From contig CAVPDS010000015.1 of the NCBI GenBank assembly GCA_963702695.1, positions 86,578-150,577 on the forward strand: DNA of 64,000 nt, given 5' to 3'. The first letter of the stretch is position 1. The number at the start of each line of letters is the position of its first letter. The translations under genes were made by a program, and so were the position numbers. Positions 37,992-47,295 of the stretch are shown here, in pieces. The notes beneath the pieces are model-generated. The model worked only from the letters and a program-made list of their open reading frames with translations, did not search any database and was not told the origin of the DNA. Origin of the DNA: VAZQ01 sp963702695 (GTDB lineage: Bacteria; Pseudomonadota; Alphaproteobacteria; Rhizobiales; Xanthobacteraceae).

Positions 37992-38690
37992 TCAGCTATG
38001 TTTCTTCCAGGCCTCGTACCGAGCTTTGGTGTCCTCGTTCATTGGATAGAGGCCCGGCAGTCTCGCGCCTCTCTCGACCTCTTCGACGATGAACGTCTCC
38101 ATCCGCTCGTGCTCCGCCCCTTCTTCGGCAACGAAGCTCGCGAGGTTTTGCGGGACCACCACAACACCGTCGTCATCGGCGACGATGATATCGTCGGGAA
38201 AGATCGCACAGCCGCCGCAACCGATCGGCTCCTGCCAGCCCACGAACGTGAGACCGTTCACCGATGCCGGTGCCGCCACCCCCGCGCACCAGACCGGCAG
38301 GTTGGTTGCGAGCACGCCGCCCTTGTCACGCACCACGCCGTCGGTGACGAGGGCGGTGACGCCGCGCCGGACCATACGCATGCACAGGATGTCGCCGAAG
38401 ATGCCGGCGCCGGTCACGCCCATGGCATCGGCAATTGCGATAACGCCCTCGGGCATTTCCTCGATCGCGCCGCGGGTCGAGATCGGCTTCGACCAGCTCT
38501 CCGGGGTGGCAAGGTCCTCACGCGCCGGCACGAAGCGCAGCGTGAAGGCCGCTCCGACCAGCCGCCGGCCGCTGCCGGCCAGCGGCGTCGGCCCGCTCAT
38601 CCAGCAGCGGCGGATGCCCTTCTTGAGCAGCACAGTCGTGATCGTGCCGGTGGTGATGTGGCGCAGCGTCTCGAACAGCGCTGGCGTCAT
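37992..38690 (-). CDS. RraA family protein (regulator of ribonuclease activity / aldolase-like)
   Basis: A 232-residue protein with the RraA/HMG-aldolase fold: RHITTGTITTVLLKKGIRRC, FGDILCMRMVRRGVTALVTD with GVVRD, FPDDIIVADDDGVVVVP. The GDI...R...D ligands typical of the metal-dependent lyase branch are present, so enzymatic activity is as likely as RNase E inhibition. I chose ATG at 38690 (GGGAGG upstream); the longer frame overlaps the aldo/keto reductase gene. Confidence 0.88.
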   Translation of the reverse strand: MTPALFETLRHITTGTITTVLLKKGIRRCWMSGPTPLAGSGRRLVGAAFTLRFVPAREDLATPESWSKPISTRGAIEEMPEGVIAIADAMGVTGAGIFGDILCMRMVRRGVTALVTDGVVRDKGGVLATNLPVWCAGVAAPASVNGLTFVGWQEPIGCGGCAIFPDDIIVADDDGVVVVPQNLASFVAEEGAEHERMETFIVEEVERGARLPGLYPMNEDTKARYEAWKKHS

Positions 38691-38784
38691 GAAGGGCCTC
38701 CCGCAGACAAATGACCGCGCCGGGATAGCAGGTGCGCCTAGGCTCGGCCAGCGGAGGAAACGGAAGTCGCAACTGGCAGGCCCG

Positions 38785-39609
38785 TCAATCCCATTTGGGC
38801 GAACCGGAATAGGCATAATCGACGATGCGGCCATCCCGGCTCGCAAGCTTGGCAATCTCGGCCATCTCGGCTTCGGACAATGCGAAATCGAAGATCGCAA
38901 GGTTCTCCTCCAGCCGCTCGATCCGGCTGGTGCGCGGAATGACCACGATGTCGAGTTGCACCAGCCAGCGCAGGGAGACCTGCGCGGCAGTCTTGCCGTG
39001 GATCTTACCGATGCGTTGCAAAACCGCGTCGTTCTTCGCATCGCCGCGCGCGATCGGGCTGTAAGCCACGATTGCCATGCCGCGGGACCGGCAAGCGCGG
39101 ACCACCTTCGATTGGTCGAGAAAGGGATGCATTTCGATCTGATTGCAAACCAGCGGCTCCGACGAGAGCCGGACGGCCTCCTCGATCAGCGCGATCGTGA
39201 AATTCGACACCCCGATGTGGCGGGCGAATCCCATCCGCTTGACCTTGCAGAGCGCGCCGAGCGTCTCGGCGAGCGGGATCTGCGGGTTCGGCCAGTGCAG
39301 CAGGAGCAGGTCGACCTCGGTAAGCCGCAGCCTCATCAGGCTTTCCTTGGTCGCCCGCTCCAATTCGCGCGGTGCAAAGTGCGAGGGCCAAACCTTCGTG
39401 GTCAGGAACACCGCGTCGCGCTTGACGCCGGACGCGCGCAGTCCCTCGCCGATTTCCCGCTCATTGCTGTACATCTCGGCCGTATCGATGTGACGGTAGC
39501 CGAGCCGGAGTGCCTGCTCGACGATGCGCGCGCAGGTGCGACCCCGCAGCTCCCAGGTGCCCAACCCGACCAGCGGAATGTGTGCGTCGTGGACATCGAC
39601 TGTCAGCAT
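38785..39609 (-). CDS. Aldo/keto reductase
   Basis: A 274-residue TIM-barrel NADPH oxidoreductase. The catalytic tetrad is visible as Asp and Tyr in HIDTAEMYSNE, Lys in FLTTKVWP and His in LLLHWPNP. GVSNFTIALIEEA and IPRTSRIERLEENLAIFDF form the cofactor site. It is of the 2,5-diketogluconate-reductase type. ATG at 39609 gives the family N-terminus. Confidence 0.93.
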   Translation of the reverse strand: MLTVDVHDAHIPLVGLGTWELRGRTCARIVEQALRLGYRHIDTAEMYSNEREIGEGLRASGVKRDAVFLTTKVWPSHFAPRELERATKESLMRLRLTEVDLLLLHWPNPQIPLAETLGALCKVKRMGFARHIGVSNFTIALIEEAVRLSSEPLVCNQIEMHPFLDQSKVVRACRSRGMAIVAYSPIARGDAKNDAVLQRIGKIHGKTAAQVSLRWLVQLDIVVIPRTSRIERLEENLAIFDFALSEAEMAEIAKLASRDGRIVDYAYSGSPKWD

Positions 39610-39837
39610 CGCAAAACCGTCCGCGTTTGCCGGGGGCGCAGAAACTCGCCTACTCGCCAGTTGCTCGGCACTTAAAGCGAATTCCAAACAGGCTCATTCG
39701 GCATCGCCACATCAGCAGCCAAGCCTTTGAGCGCGCTTCTCATCTTAGAACAATTCAAACAAAGAAAAATGCACTTGCATGGTCACATTTGTTGGTCTTG
39801 ATCATATGTTGGGGGGCGTCCCTTGCGAGACCGAGCC

Positions 39838-40170
39838 ATGCGCGGAGTTGTTCTGGCCTTGATGGTAGCGATCCTCGGCGCCACCGCGCTGCCGCAGGCG
39901 GCGACTGCGCAGGAGATCAATATCAGCATTCGCAACAACAAGTTCGAGCCGGCCGAGTTGCGGGTGCCGGCGGGCAAGCGCGTCACGATCTACATCACTA
40001 ACGAGGACGCCACGCCGGAGGAGTTCGAGAGCAATTCGCTCAAGGTCGAGAAGATCATCCCCGGGAAATCCAAGGGACTCGTGCGGATCGGGCCGCTTAT
40101 CGCCGGCCGCTACGATTTCTTCGGGGACTTCCATCAGGATACTGCCAAGGGCGTGGTGATTGCGGAATAG
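39838..40170 (+). CDS. Periplasmic cupredoxin-domain protein (EfeO-like)
   Basis: A 110-residue protein with a signal peptide (MRGVVLALMVAILGATALPQ) and a small cupredoxin fold: INISIRNNKFEPAELRVPAG, then FESNSLKVEKIIPGKSKGLV and YDFFGDFHQDTAKGVVIAE. The C-terminal FFGDFH is where copper-type ligands sit in relatives. It is next to an FTR1 permease, so it probably binds or oxidises iron in the periplasm. Confidence 0.9.
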   Translation: MRGVVLALMVAILGATALPQAATAQEINISIRNNKFEPAELRVPAGKRVTIYITNEDATPEEFESNSLKVEKIIPGKSKGLVRIGPLIAGRYDFFGDFHQDTAKGVVIAE

Positions 40171-40194
40171 CAGCGCAGAATAGGAATAGGCATC

Positions 40195-41016
40195 GTGTTG
40201 GGCGCAGCAGTTATCGTTTTTCGCGAGGTCATCGAAGCCGGCCTCATCATCGGCATCGTGCTTGCCGCCACGCGCGACGTTCCCGGCCGCGGCAACTGGG
40301 TTGCGCTTGGGGTGGGAGCGGGCATCCTCGGCGCTTCCCTGGTCGCGCTGTTTGCCGCGCAGATCTCCAACGCCTTCGAGGGCTCCGGCCAGGAATTGCT
40401 CAATGCCAGCGTGCTCGGCGTCGCGGTGGTGATGCTCATGTGGCACAACGCCTGGATGGCGCGACACGGGCGCGAGATGGCGGCCGAGATGCGCGCGATC
40501 GGCCAAGGCGTCAGCGCCGGCACGCGGCCGATGACAGCGCTGGCGGTCGTGATCGGGCTGGCGGTACTGCGTGAGGGCTCTGAGATCGTGCTGTTCCTCT
40601 ATGGCATCGTCGCGACCGGCACGTCGGCATCGTCGCTGCTCGCTGGCGGCGCACTCGGCATCGCCGCGGGCGCCGCGTTCACCGCCCTCACCTATTACGG
40701 ACTGTTGGCGATCCCGCCGCGGTACATTTTCAGCGTCACGACCATGCTGATCGCGCTACTGGCCGCGGGCATGGCCGCGCAGTCGGTGCAGTTCCTCAGT
40801 GCCGCCGGCCTGATCGACGTGCTCAGCAGCCAAGTGTGGGACAGTTCGCGCTTTCTGTCGCAAGACAGCATCTTCGGCAAGCTGCTGCACACGCTCATCG
40901 GCTACAACGACCGTCCAAGCGAGTTGCAACTGATCGCCTATCTGGCGACGCTCGTGGTCATGGCGATCCTGGCGCGCATCGCGGCGCCACCGCATCCGGT
41001 CCGCGCCGCGGCCTGA
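40195..41016 (+). CDS. FTR1 family iron permease
   Basis: A 273-residue, seven-helix membrane protein with the two iron-binding motifs of FTR1/EfeU: REVIE at 10-14 and REGSE at about 126-130. It starts with GTG 24 bases after the cupredoxin gene and takes up iron across the inner membrane. No EfeB peroxidase or M75 peptidase gene lies beside it. Confidence 0.93.
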   Translation: MLGAAVIVFREVIEAGLIIGIVLAATRDVPGRGNWVALGVGAGILGASLVALFAAQISNAFEGSGQELLNASVLGVAVVMLMWHNAWMARHGREMAAEMRAIGQGVSAGTRPMTALAVVIGLAVLREGSEIVLFLYGIVATGTSASSLLAGGALGIAAGAAFTALTYYGLLAIPPRYIFSVTTMLIALLAAGMAAQSVQFLSAAGLIDVLSSQVWDSSRFLSQDSIFGKLLHTLIGYNDRPSELQLIAYLATLVVMAILARIAAPPHPVRAAA

Positions 41017-41418
41017 TCAGCGCGCGACCTTGGCGCCGCCGAGAGCGGCGAACGCAACCTCCGGCGCCTTGTCAATCACCTTGAGCAGGGCGCGCGCGGG
41101 GCCGCGCGGTGAGCGCTTGCCCTGCTCCCAATTCCGCACCGTCTCGATCGGGACGCAGATGCGCGCCGCGAACTCAGCCTGCGTGAGTTTGGTGCGCGCG
41201 CGCACGCCCTTGGCATAGGCGGCGTCGGCGATTCCGCTGTCGCTTTCAGCGGCGAGCACCTCGGGCGCTGGCAGCGGCTGCGCGCCGAGCATGGTCAGCG
41301 CCCGCTCGCTCCCGTCGGCGAGGACTTCGACAATCCGGCCGTCCGCCTTGAGTCTGACCCGCATCATGGCGACTTTAGGCGTATGCGATTCCCCCGACGT
41401 GGCCAAGGCATTCCACAT
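41017..41418 (-). CDS. Helix-turn-helix transcriptional regulator
   Basis: A 133-residue protein. The C-terminal half has an XRE/HigA-like HTH: RTKLTQAEFAARICVPIETV followed by RNWEQGKRSPRGPARALLKV. The N-terminal part (MRVRLKADGRIVEVLADGSE) resembles NadS-type antitoxins. No toxin gene adjoins it; the next gene on this strand is the EAL protein. ATG at 41418 follows a strong GGAGG, which decides the start. Confidence 0.85.
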   Translation of the reverse strand: MWNALATSGESHTPKVAMMRVRLKADGRIVEVLADGSERALTMLGAQPLPAPEVLAAESDSGIADAAYAKGVRARTKLTQAEFAARICVPIETVRNWEQGKRSPRGPARALLKVIDKAPEVAFAALGGAKVAR

Positions 41419-41459
41419 CTCAGCCTCCGTTCGCGCACCGCTGGATTTTTGAGTCGCAG

Positions 41460-43367
41460 TCACGAGATTGCCCGCAACGGCGCTCTCGCCCCCAAGGCCT
41501 CGGCCAGGAGACGATCGATGTCCTCCCGCGGCGTCGGCTTGGCGAATAGGTAGCCCTGCATCTCGCTGCAGCCGGCGAGCCGCAGCAGCACACGCTGCTC
41601 TTCGGTCTCGACGCCCTCGATGACGACATTGAGCCCGAGCGCCCGGCCGAGCGCCACGATCGCCTGGATGATCACGCCCGAATTGGCGGACTGATTGAGC
41701 GCCGCGACAAAGCCGCGGTCGATCTTGAGCTTGTCGAACGGAAGCTGGCGCAGATAGGTGAGGCTCGAATAGCCGGAGCCGAAGTCGTCGAGCGCAAGCT
41801 GCACGCCCAGCGCACGCAGCGCTTCGAGCTGCGATTTGGCGGCCTCCGGATTATCAATGAGCACACCCTCGGTGACTTCCAAGACCAGCCGCCCCGGCTC
41901 GATCTTCGCCTCGGTGAGCGCGTCCGATACGAGAGCGACGAGCTTGCGGTCGCGGACCTGCACCGGCGACAGATTGACGCCCATGTAAAGCTCGGGCCAG
42001 CGCCCGGCGTCGGCCAGCGCCCGGCGCAAAACGAACTCGCCGAGCTGGTCCATCAACCCAGCCTCTTCCGCGATCGGGATGAACACCGACGGCGGGATCA
42101 TTCCGCGCGAGGAATGGTTCCAGCGCAGCAGCGCCTCGACGCCCACGATCGCGCCGCCCTCCGACTTGACGATCGGCTGATAGTAAAGTTCGAAGGCCCG
42201 CGCCGCCAGCGCGCGCGCAAGGTCGCGCTTGATGAAGCGCCGCTCGTCAAGCGCCGCTTCCATGAGCGCATCGAATTCGACCACGAGCCCGCGGCCTTTG
42301 CGCTTGGCCGCGCGCAGAGCGAGGTCGGCGCGGCGCATGAGTTCATCCCGGCTCGTTCCATCACGCGGCGCCACCACGAAGCCGGCGCTGACACTCACCT
42401 GGACGACCTGGTCCATCCAGATCGGACGGGCGATGGCGTCGCGCACGGCCTCGGTGGCAGCGAGCGCCGCCTGGGCGTCGCTCGCCCCCATGATCAAAGC
42501 GAACTCGTCGCTGCCGACACGTCCGACCAGCACGTCTCTCGGCGTGGCAGCGCGCAGGCGCCTGCCGATTTCGGTCAAGACTTCGTCGCCCCCGGCGTGG
42601 CCGACGGCGTCATTCACCTCATCGAAGCCATCGAGATCGATGCTCGCATAAGCCAGCGTCCGAGCCGGCGGCCGCTCCGCCAGCGCCCGATCGAACTGGT
42701 CGAGCAAATCCCGATGATTGGGCAGATCGGTCAGCGGGTCGTGATATTCGAGCCGGTGCACGGTCTGCTCGCTGTTTGCGAGCAGAAAGCCGAGCCGGTT
42801 GAGCTGCCACATCACGAGCGCAATGAAGCCGATGACGCCGACCGCGATCAGCACCGCAAGCGGCAACAGCCGCGTCATCATCGCGGTTGCGGACCGCTCA
42901 GGCTCCCATTGGAACCAGCCGACGATGCGGCCTTTTTGATCGAGCAGCGACTGCATGTTCTGCCCCTCGGCCGCGGGCTCGGTCTCGAACCGCAGATCCT
43001 TGAGACCGGAGGCGCGCGCGAGGATGTGGATCAGCTTTGGCTCGACGTCGGGGAGTTGCGGGGAGACCGCATGGAGCGCTCCGATGGCGCCCTGCAGGGC
43101 CTGCCGGCGTTCCGATTCGACGAAATCATCGGCCTGTCGCGCGAGCACGAAGCCAAGGACCGTGCAGACGATGACGGCGGCAACAACGATGAGCGCCAGC
43201 GGGGCGACCAGGCGCAGAATGGCCGGTTCGCCCTGTCGCAGCCGCAGCGGACGATCGGGATGCCGGCCGGACCAGGCCAGTAGCGCCCGCGAAAGGCTGC
43301 TCGGCGCTTCGGCGCCTTTACCAAACTCCACTGAAAACCCCACGCATATCCAACGGTTTAGAGGCAA
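41460..43367 (-). CDS. Membrane GGDEF-EAL protein, likely c-di-GMP phosphodiesterase
   Basis: A 635-residue protein: a membrane helix (LRLVAPLALIVVAAVIVCTV), a periplasmic sensor of about 80 residues, a second helix (LLPLAVLIAVGVIGFIALVM), then GGDEF and EAL domains. The GGDEF signature is degenerate (RVGSDEF), so cyclase activity is doubtful. The EAL domain keeps GVEALLRW, LALDDFGSGYSSL, FDKLKIDRGFV and VIEGVETEEQ, the catalytic and metal residues. It should hydrolyse c-di-GMP under sensor control, opposing pleD. The start is TTG at 43367 or GTG at 43343. Confidence 0.9.
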   Translation of the reverse strand: MPLNRWICVGFSVEFGKGAEAPSSLSRALLAWSGRHPDRPLRLRQGEPAILRLVAPLALIVVAAVIVCTVLGFVLARQADDFVESERRQALQGAIGALHAVSPQLPDVEPKLIHILARASGLKDLRFETEPAAEGQNMQSLLDQKGRIVGWFQWEPERSATAMMTRLLPLAVLIAVGVIGFIALVMWQLNRLGFLLANSEQTVHRLEYHDPLTDLPNHRDLLDQFDRALAERPPARTLAYASIDLDGFDEVNDAVGHAGGDEVLTEIGRRLRAATPRDVLVGRVGSDEFALIMGASDAQAALAATEAVRDAIARPIWMDQVVQVSVSAGFVVAPRDGTSRDELMRRADLALRAAKRKGRGLVVEFDALMEAALDERRFIKRDLARALAARAFELYYQPIVKSEGGAIVGVEALLRWNHSSRGMIPPSVFIPIAEEAGLMDQLGEFVLRRALADAGRWPELYMGVNLSPVQVRDRKLVALVSDALTEAKIEPGRLVLEVTEGVLIDNPEAAKSQLEALRALGVQLALDDFGSGYSSLTYLRQLPFDKLKIDRGFVAALNQSANSGVIIQAIVALGRALGLNVVIEGVETEEQRVLLRLAGCSEMQGYLFAKPTPREDIDRLLAEALGARAPLRAIS

Positions 43368-43427
43368 AACCCGGGAAAGCGAGGTTAACGGGAGATGGTG
43401 AAAAAGCGGTGAACTTCCTGGACCGGC

Positions 43428-44834
43428 TTATCTCAGCCCAAACCAGAGCGTGGCGATGCCGAGGAACGAAAAGAAACCCACAACATCGGTGACGGTGGTG
43501 ACGAAGACGCCGGAAGACACCGCCGGGTCCGAGCGCGAGCGCTGCAGGATCAACGGGATCAGAATTCCTCCGAGCGCTCCGGCGACCAGATTGCAGATCA
43601 TTGCGAGCCCGATGACGATGCCGAGATCGGGGATCTTGAACCAGGCGACAGCGGCAACGCCGGTGATGACCGCGAACGCCAGTCCGTTGAGCAGGCCGAC
43701 CAGCGCCTCGCGCACGATGATCCGCCCCGCGTTCGCATCCGACAACTGCCGGGTGGCGAGCGCACGCACGGCAACCGTCATCGTCTGCGTCGCTGCGTTG
43801 CCGCCCTGACTGGCCACGATCGGCGCGAGGACCGCGAGCGCCACCATCTTCTGCAGTTCCCCTTCGAACAATCCCAGCACCGAAGACGCGAGGAAGGCGG
43901 TCGCGAGATTGACCAGCAGCCAGTTGAACCGCCCTTTGGCGATCGTCCAGACCGGGTCGGAGAGTTCTTCCTCGCTGCGCACGCCGCCCAGCGCCTTGAT
44001 GTCCTCCTCGGCCGCCGCTTCGATCACGTCGACAATGTCATCGATGGTGATGATGCCGACCAGCCGGTCGTTCTTGTCGACCACCGGCACTGAAATGAGA
44101 TCGTACCGCTGGAACAGACGCGCGACGTCCTCCTGGTTGTCGGTCGCGCGCACCCGCCGCAGATCCTCGTTCACCAGTTCCTCGACGGGGACCGGACGTT
44201 TCGTGCGCAGCAGTCGGTCGAGCTCGACTTCGCCCTTGAGCTTGCGGCCGGCATCGACGACGTAGAGCTGATAGAAGCGGTCGGGCAAATTCGGGCTTTC
44301 GCGCAGGAAGTCGATCGTCTGTCCTACGGTCCAATTCGGCTCGACCGCGATCAACTCGTCCTGCATGCGCCGGCCGGCGGAATCCTCCGGATAGTCGAGG
44401 CCGCGCGCGAGCGCGATCCGCTCCGGCACCGGAAGCTGCTCGAGGATCTCGGCCTGCTCGGCTTTCGGCAGGTCCTCCAGGATTGCGACCGCATCGTCGG
44501 TGTCGAGGTCGCGGACGCCTTCGGCGACGGTCTGCGCCGGCAACTCATCGAGGATTTCCTCGCGGACCGTATCGTCAACTTCGGTGAGCGCCGAGAAATC
44601 GAAGTCGCGCCCCAACAATTCGACGAGGCGCGGCCGATCATCCGGATCGAGCGCTTCGATCAGCGCGCCGAGGTCGGCTTCATGCACATCGCCGGCAAGG
44701 TCGCGCAGCGTCGCCGCATCGTTTTCGGCGATCGCGGTGGCGACGCGCTTCACATAGTCCGCGCGCAGCGTCCCGTCCTCAGCGCGAAGGGCATCGGACA
44801 ACTCCGTCACGGTCATGTCTTTTTCGTCGAGCAT
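43428..44834 (-). CDS. mgtE: Magnesium transporter MgtE
   Basis: A 468-residue channel with the MgtE N-domain (helical superhelix, YVKRVATAIAENDAATLRDL), a tandem CBS pair (RLLRTKRPVPVEELVNEDLR; RYDLISVPVVDKNDRLVGII), then five membrane helices including ASQGGNAATQTMTVAVRALA and FVTTVTDVVGFFSFLGIATL. Cytosolic Mg2+ gates it through the N and CBS domains. The start at 44834 (MLDEKDMTVTE) is tentative; 44816 is an alternative. Confidence 0.94.
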   Translation of the reverse strand: MLDEKDMTVTELSDALRAEDGTLRADYVKRVATAIAENDAATLRDLAGDVHEADLGALIEALDPDDRPRLVELLGRDFDFSALTEVDDTVREEILDELPAQTVAEGVRDLDTDDAVAILEDLPKAEQAEILEQLPVPERIALARGLDYPEDSAGRRMQDELIAVEPNWTVGQTIDFLRESPNLPDRFYQLYVVDAGRKLKGEVELDRLLRTKRPVPVEELVNEDLRRVRATDNQEDVARLFQRYDLISVPVVDKNDRLVGIITIDDIVDVIEAAAEEDIKALGGVRSEEELSDPVWTIAKGRFNWLLVNLATAFLASSVLGLFEGELQKMVALAVLAPIVASQGGNAATQTMTVAVRALATRQLSDANAGRIIVREALVGLLNGLAFAVITGVAAVAWFKIPDLGIVIGLAMICNLVAGALGGILIPLILQRSRSDPAVSSGVFVTTVTDVVGFFSFLGIATLWFGLR

Positions 44835-44954
44835 GCCGGGCCTGCACGGAAGTAGCGGGATATCGCCGCTTGTACGCTCGGCCCGATGGAGAGGCAATCA
44901 AACAACGCCGCGCGTCGCGGATTCATCGCGGGCGGCACAGGAGGACCGGCAGAC

Positions 44955-45728
44955 ATGCGGCTTGGAATTCTCAGTACGATGCTCGCGCTGTCCGTCATCA
45001 CGAATCCGGCGCAGGGCGCGCCGTGCCCCGGAAATCCCGACGCGCTCGGGACTGAGCGCGTCCTCACGGTCGATCCCGCAACCACTTTGCGGGTTGGCCG
45101 CAAGCATTTTCCACAGACGCTCGCGCTGGCGCCCAAAGAGGTGGTGCTCACATTCGATGATGGCCCGTGGCCAACCACCACGCCGCGGGTGCTCGATGCG
45201 CTCAAGCGCGAGTGCGTCCACGCGACCTTCTTCCTGCTCGGACGCAACACGGTCGCCGCGCCCGCCCTTGCGCGCCGCGAACTCGCGGACGGCCATACGG
45301 TCGCGTACCACACGTTCTCGCATCCGCTGCTCAACCGGATGCAGCTCACAGCCGCCGAAGCCGAAATCGACCGCGGCTTCGCCGCCATCGACAATGCGCT
45401 CTATGGTCATGCCGGATCGGCTCCGGTGACCCCGTTCTTCCGCTTTCCCGGATTTGCTTCCAGCCCAGCCCTGCTCGATCACCTGGCGGGTCGTGGAATC
45501 GTCACATTCGGGGCCGACCTTTGGGCGAGCGATTGGAATCCCATGTCGGCCGATCAGGAGTTGCGGCTAGTGGTGGGGCGCCTGGACGCGACCGGGGGTG
45601 GCATCGTGCTGTTCCATGACACCAAGGCGCAGACAGCCTCGATGCTGCCGGCTTTCCTGCGCGCGCTTGCGCGTCGCGGTTATCGTGTCGTGCACACGGT
45701 TGCGCCGGGCGCTGCGCGGGCCAAGTGA
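44955..45728 (+). CDS. Secreted polysaccharide deacetylase (NodB homology), copy 1
   Basis: A 257-residue protein with a signal peptide (MRLGILSTMLALSVITNPAQ) and a carbohydrate esterase family 4 domain: LTFDDGPWPTTTPRVLDALK with the catalytic Asp pair, HTVAYHTFSHPLL with metal His residues, RFPGF and LFHDTKAQT. It removes acetyl groups from a polysaccharide in the periplasm. AGGAGG lies 10 bases before the ATG. A related but longer gene follows. Confidence 0.9.
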   Translation: MRLGILSTMLALSVITNPAQGAPCPGNPDALGTERVLTVDPATTLRVGRKHFPQTLALAPKEVVLTFDDGPWPTTTPRVLDALKRECVHATFFLLGRNTVAAPALARRELADGHTVAYHTFSHPLLNRMQLTAAEAEIDRGFAAIDNALYGHAGSAPVTPFFRFPGFASSPALLDHLAGRGIVTFGADLWASDWNPMSADQELRLVVGRLDATGGGIVLFHDTKAQTASMLPAFLRALARRGYRVVHTVAPGAARAK

Positions 45729-45806
45729 CAGCGTCCTCAGGGCGACGTGTTTGCGAACGTGGCTGGCGCGTCACAGGTCCCGATTAAGGTTGCAAAACAG
45801 CACCGG

Positions 45807-45821
45807 TTAATGTGCCGTTAA
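45807..45821 (+). promoter_or_regulatory. CtrA binding box upstream of the second polysaccharide deacetylase
   Basis: TTAA-TGTGCCG-TTAA is an exact TTAA-N7-TTAA CtrA consensus, 84 bases upstream of the ATG at 45905 and a suitable distance for promoter control. The window also carries divK and pleD of the same cell-cycle network. The assignment is by motif only. Confidence 0.6.
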
Positions 45822-45904
45822 GTTGCGCCTCAATAGTGTTGCGATAGAGTGTACACTTCAGTTCCCGGGCGTCATTCCGGGCTTGTCCAAAAGGTCGATT
45901 TGGT

Positions 45905-47236
45905 ATGCGCATCCTCGCCGCCTTTTGTGCATTTGCCGCCGCGATCGCCATCAGTCCGGCGTCCGCCGCGGAATGCCCGGGCCATCCGAATGCGCTCGGG
46001 ACCAGCCGCACGCTGGTGGTCGACCCTTCAGAGCACGGGCTGCTGGGCGGGCTGCAATACCGCGAATCCCTTCCCCTCAACGATCATGAGATCGTGTTGA
46101 CATTCGACGACGGCCCGCTGCCGCCGCACACGAACCGTGTGCTCGACGCACTCGCCGCCGAATGCGTGAAGGCGACTTTCTTCATGGTCGGACAAATGGT
46201 GCGCGGCTATCCGTCGGTGGTGCGCCGGGTCTATGAAGAAGGGCACACCATTGCCAATCACAGCCAGACCCATCCGTTCACATTCCACAAGATGACGATC
46301 GACGCAGCGTCGAAGCAGATCGAGGACGGCTTCACCTCGCTGCGGACGGTCCTCGGCGATCCGAACGCGGTCGCCCCGTTCTTCCGCATCCCAGGCTTGC
46401 TGCGTCAGGCCTCGGTCGAAAACTATTTGACCCAGCGCGATGTCATGGTGTGGAGCGTCGACTTCGTCGCCGACGACTGGACCCACATCCCGGCCCACGA
46501 GATCGTCCGCCGCGCCATCAACCGGATCGAGGCCAAGGGGCGCGGTATCTTGCTGCTGCACGATATTCAGCCCGCAACGGCGGCCGGCCTGCCGGACCTG
46601 CTGCGGGAATTGAAGGCGCGCGGCTATCACATCGTCCAGGTCGTTCCGGCCCGGCCCGACCGCCCGAAGACGCCGACCGAGCCCGAGCAATGGGTGCTTC
46701 ACCACACGCCCGGGATCTGGCCGACTCCCGTGCCCGTCGTCGGCCTCGACGATTCCTCTTCGGTGATGTTGGGGGCTCCCAGTCCCGCGAGCTTCGGGGT
46801 CGCCGATTCCCTGCAGGAGCCGTTGGCCAAGGCGTTGGCGATGAATCCCGATCAGCCGCACGCGACGCCTGGCGAAGCGGCGCTGTCCCCGCTCGCGGTT
46901 TGGCCGCACGGCATCCGGCTCGTTGCATTACCGAATGCGGGCGAGTTGCCGGCTCCCGCGGCGGTGAACTTTCGCTATTCCAACGTCTGGCGGCCGAAAA
47001 CCGCCTCTGTCGCTGCTACCAAGGGCGCGCACAAGTTGAAATTCCGAAGCGGCGGCAAGGTCGCGCCGACCGCACACGAGACGCCGCTGCCCCCGCTGCC
47101 GGGTCGCAAGCGGGCGACGACCGGCTCGGGGGAAACGCATGCCGCGGCTCCGCGACCGCCTAAGGGCTTTATTGCCCCCGGCGCGCCGGTCGGTCACCAG
47201 CTATCGATCGGAAAGCCGACGGCCTTGCTGGATTGA
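45905..47236 (+). CDS. Secreted polysaccharide deacetylase (NodB homology) with long C-terminal extension, copy 2
   Basis: A 443-residue protein: signal peptide (MRILAAFCAFAAAIAISPAS), CE4 domain with LTFDDGPLPPHTNRVLDALA, HTIANHSQTHPF, FFRIPGLLR and ILLLHDIQP. A Pro-rich extension of about 200 residues (from about 255) follows, ending in a basic, low-complexity segment. The CE4 region is closely related to the preceding gene, so this is a tandem duplication with divergence. Likely envelope polysaccharide modification, perhaps cell-cycle-timed through the CtrA box. Confidence 0.9.
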   Translation: MRILAAFCAFAAAIAISPASAAECPGHPNALGTSRTLVVDPSEHGLLGGLQYRESLPLNDHEIVLTFDDGPLPPHTNRVLDALAAECVKATFFMVGQMVRGYPSVVRRVYEEGHTIANHSQTHPFTFHKMTIDAASKQIEDGFTSLRTVLGDPNAVAPFFRIPGLLRQASVENYLTQRDVMVWSVDFVADDWTHIPAHEIVRRAINRIEAKGRGILLLHDIQPATAAGLPDLLRELKARGYHIVQVVPARPDRPKTPTEPEQWVLHHTPGIWPTPVPVVGLDDSSSVMLGAPSPASFGVADSLQEPLAKALAMNPDQPHATPGEAALSPLAVWPHGIRLVALPNAGELPAPAAVNFRYSNVWRPKTASVAATKGAHKLKFRSGGKVAPTAHETPLPPLPGRKRATTGSGETHAAAPRPPKGFIAPGAPVGHQLSIGKPTALLD

Positions 47237-47295
47237 GGGATCGCATGGTGTCAGCGCGGACACCGCGAGGGCCTATCATACCGGCCTCTCGTCTG

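Noticed and set aside
41017..41418. Antitoxin of a toxin-antitoxin pair
   Set aside because: The HTH protein resembles HigA/NadS antitoxins, but no small toxin gene adjoins it on either side.
42114..43283. 389-codon open frame on the plus strand
   Set aside because: Antisense shadow of the GGDEF-EAL gene, with no family resemblance or ribosome-binding site.
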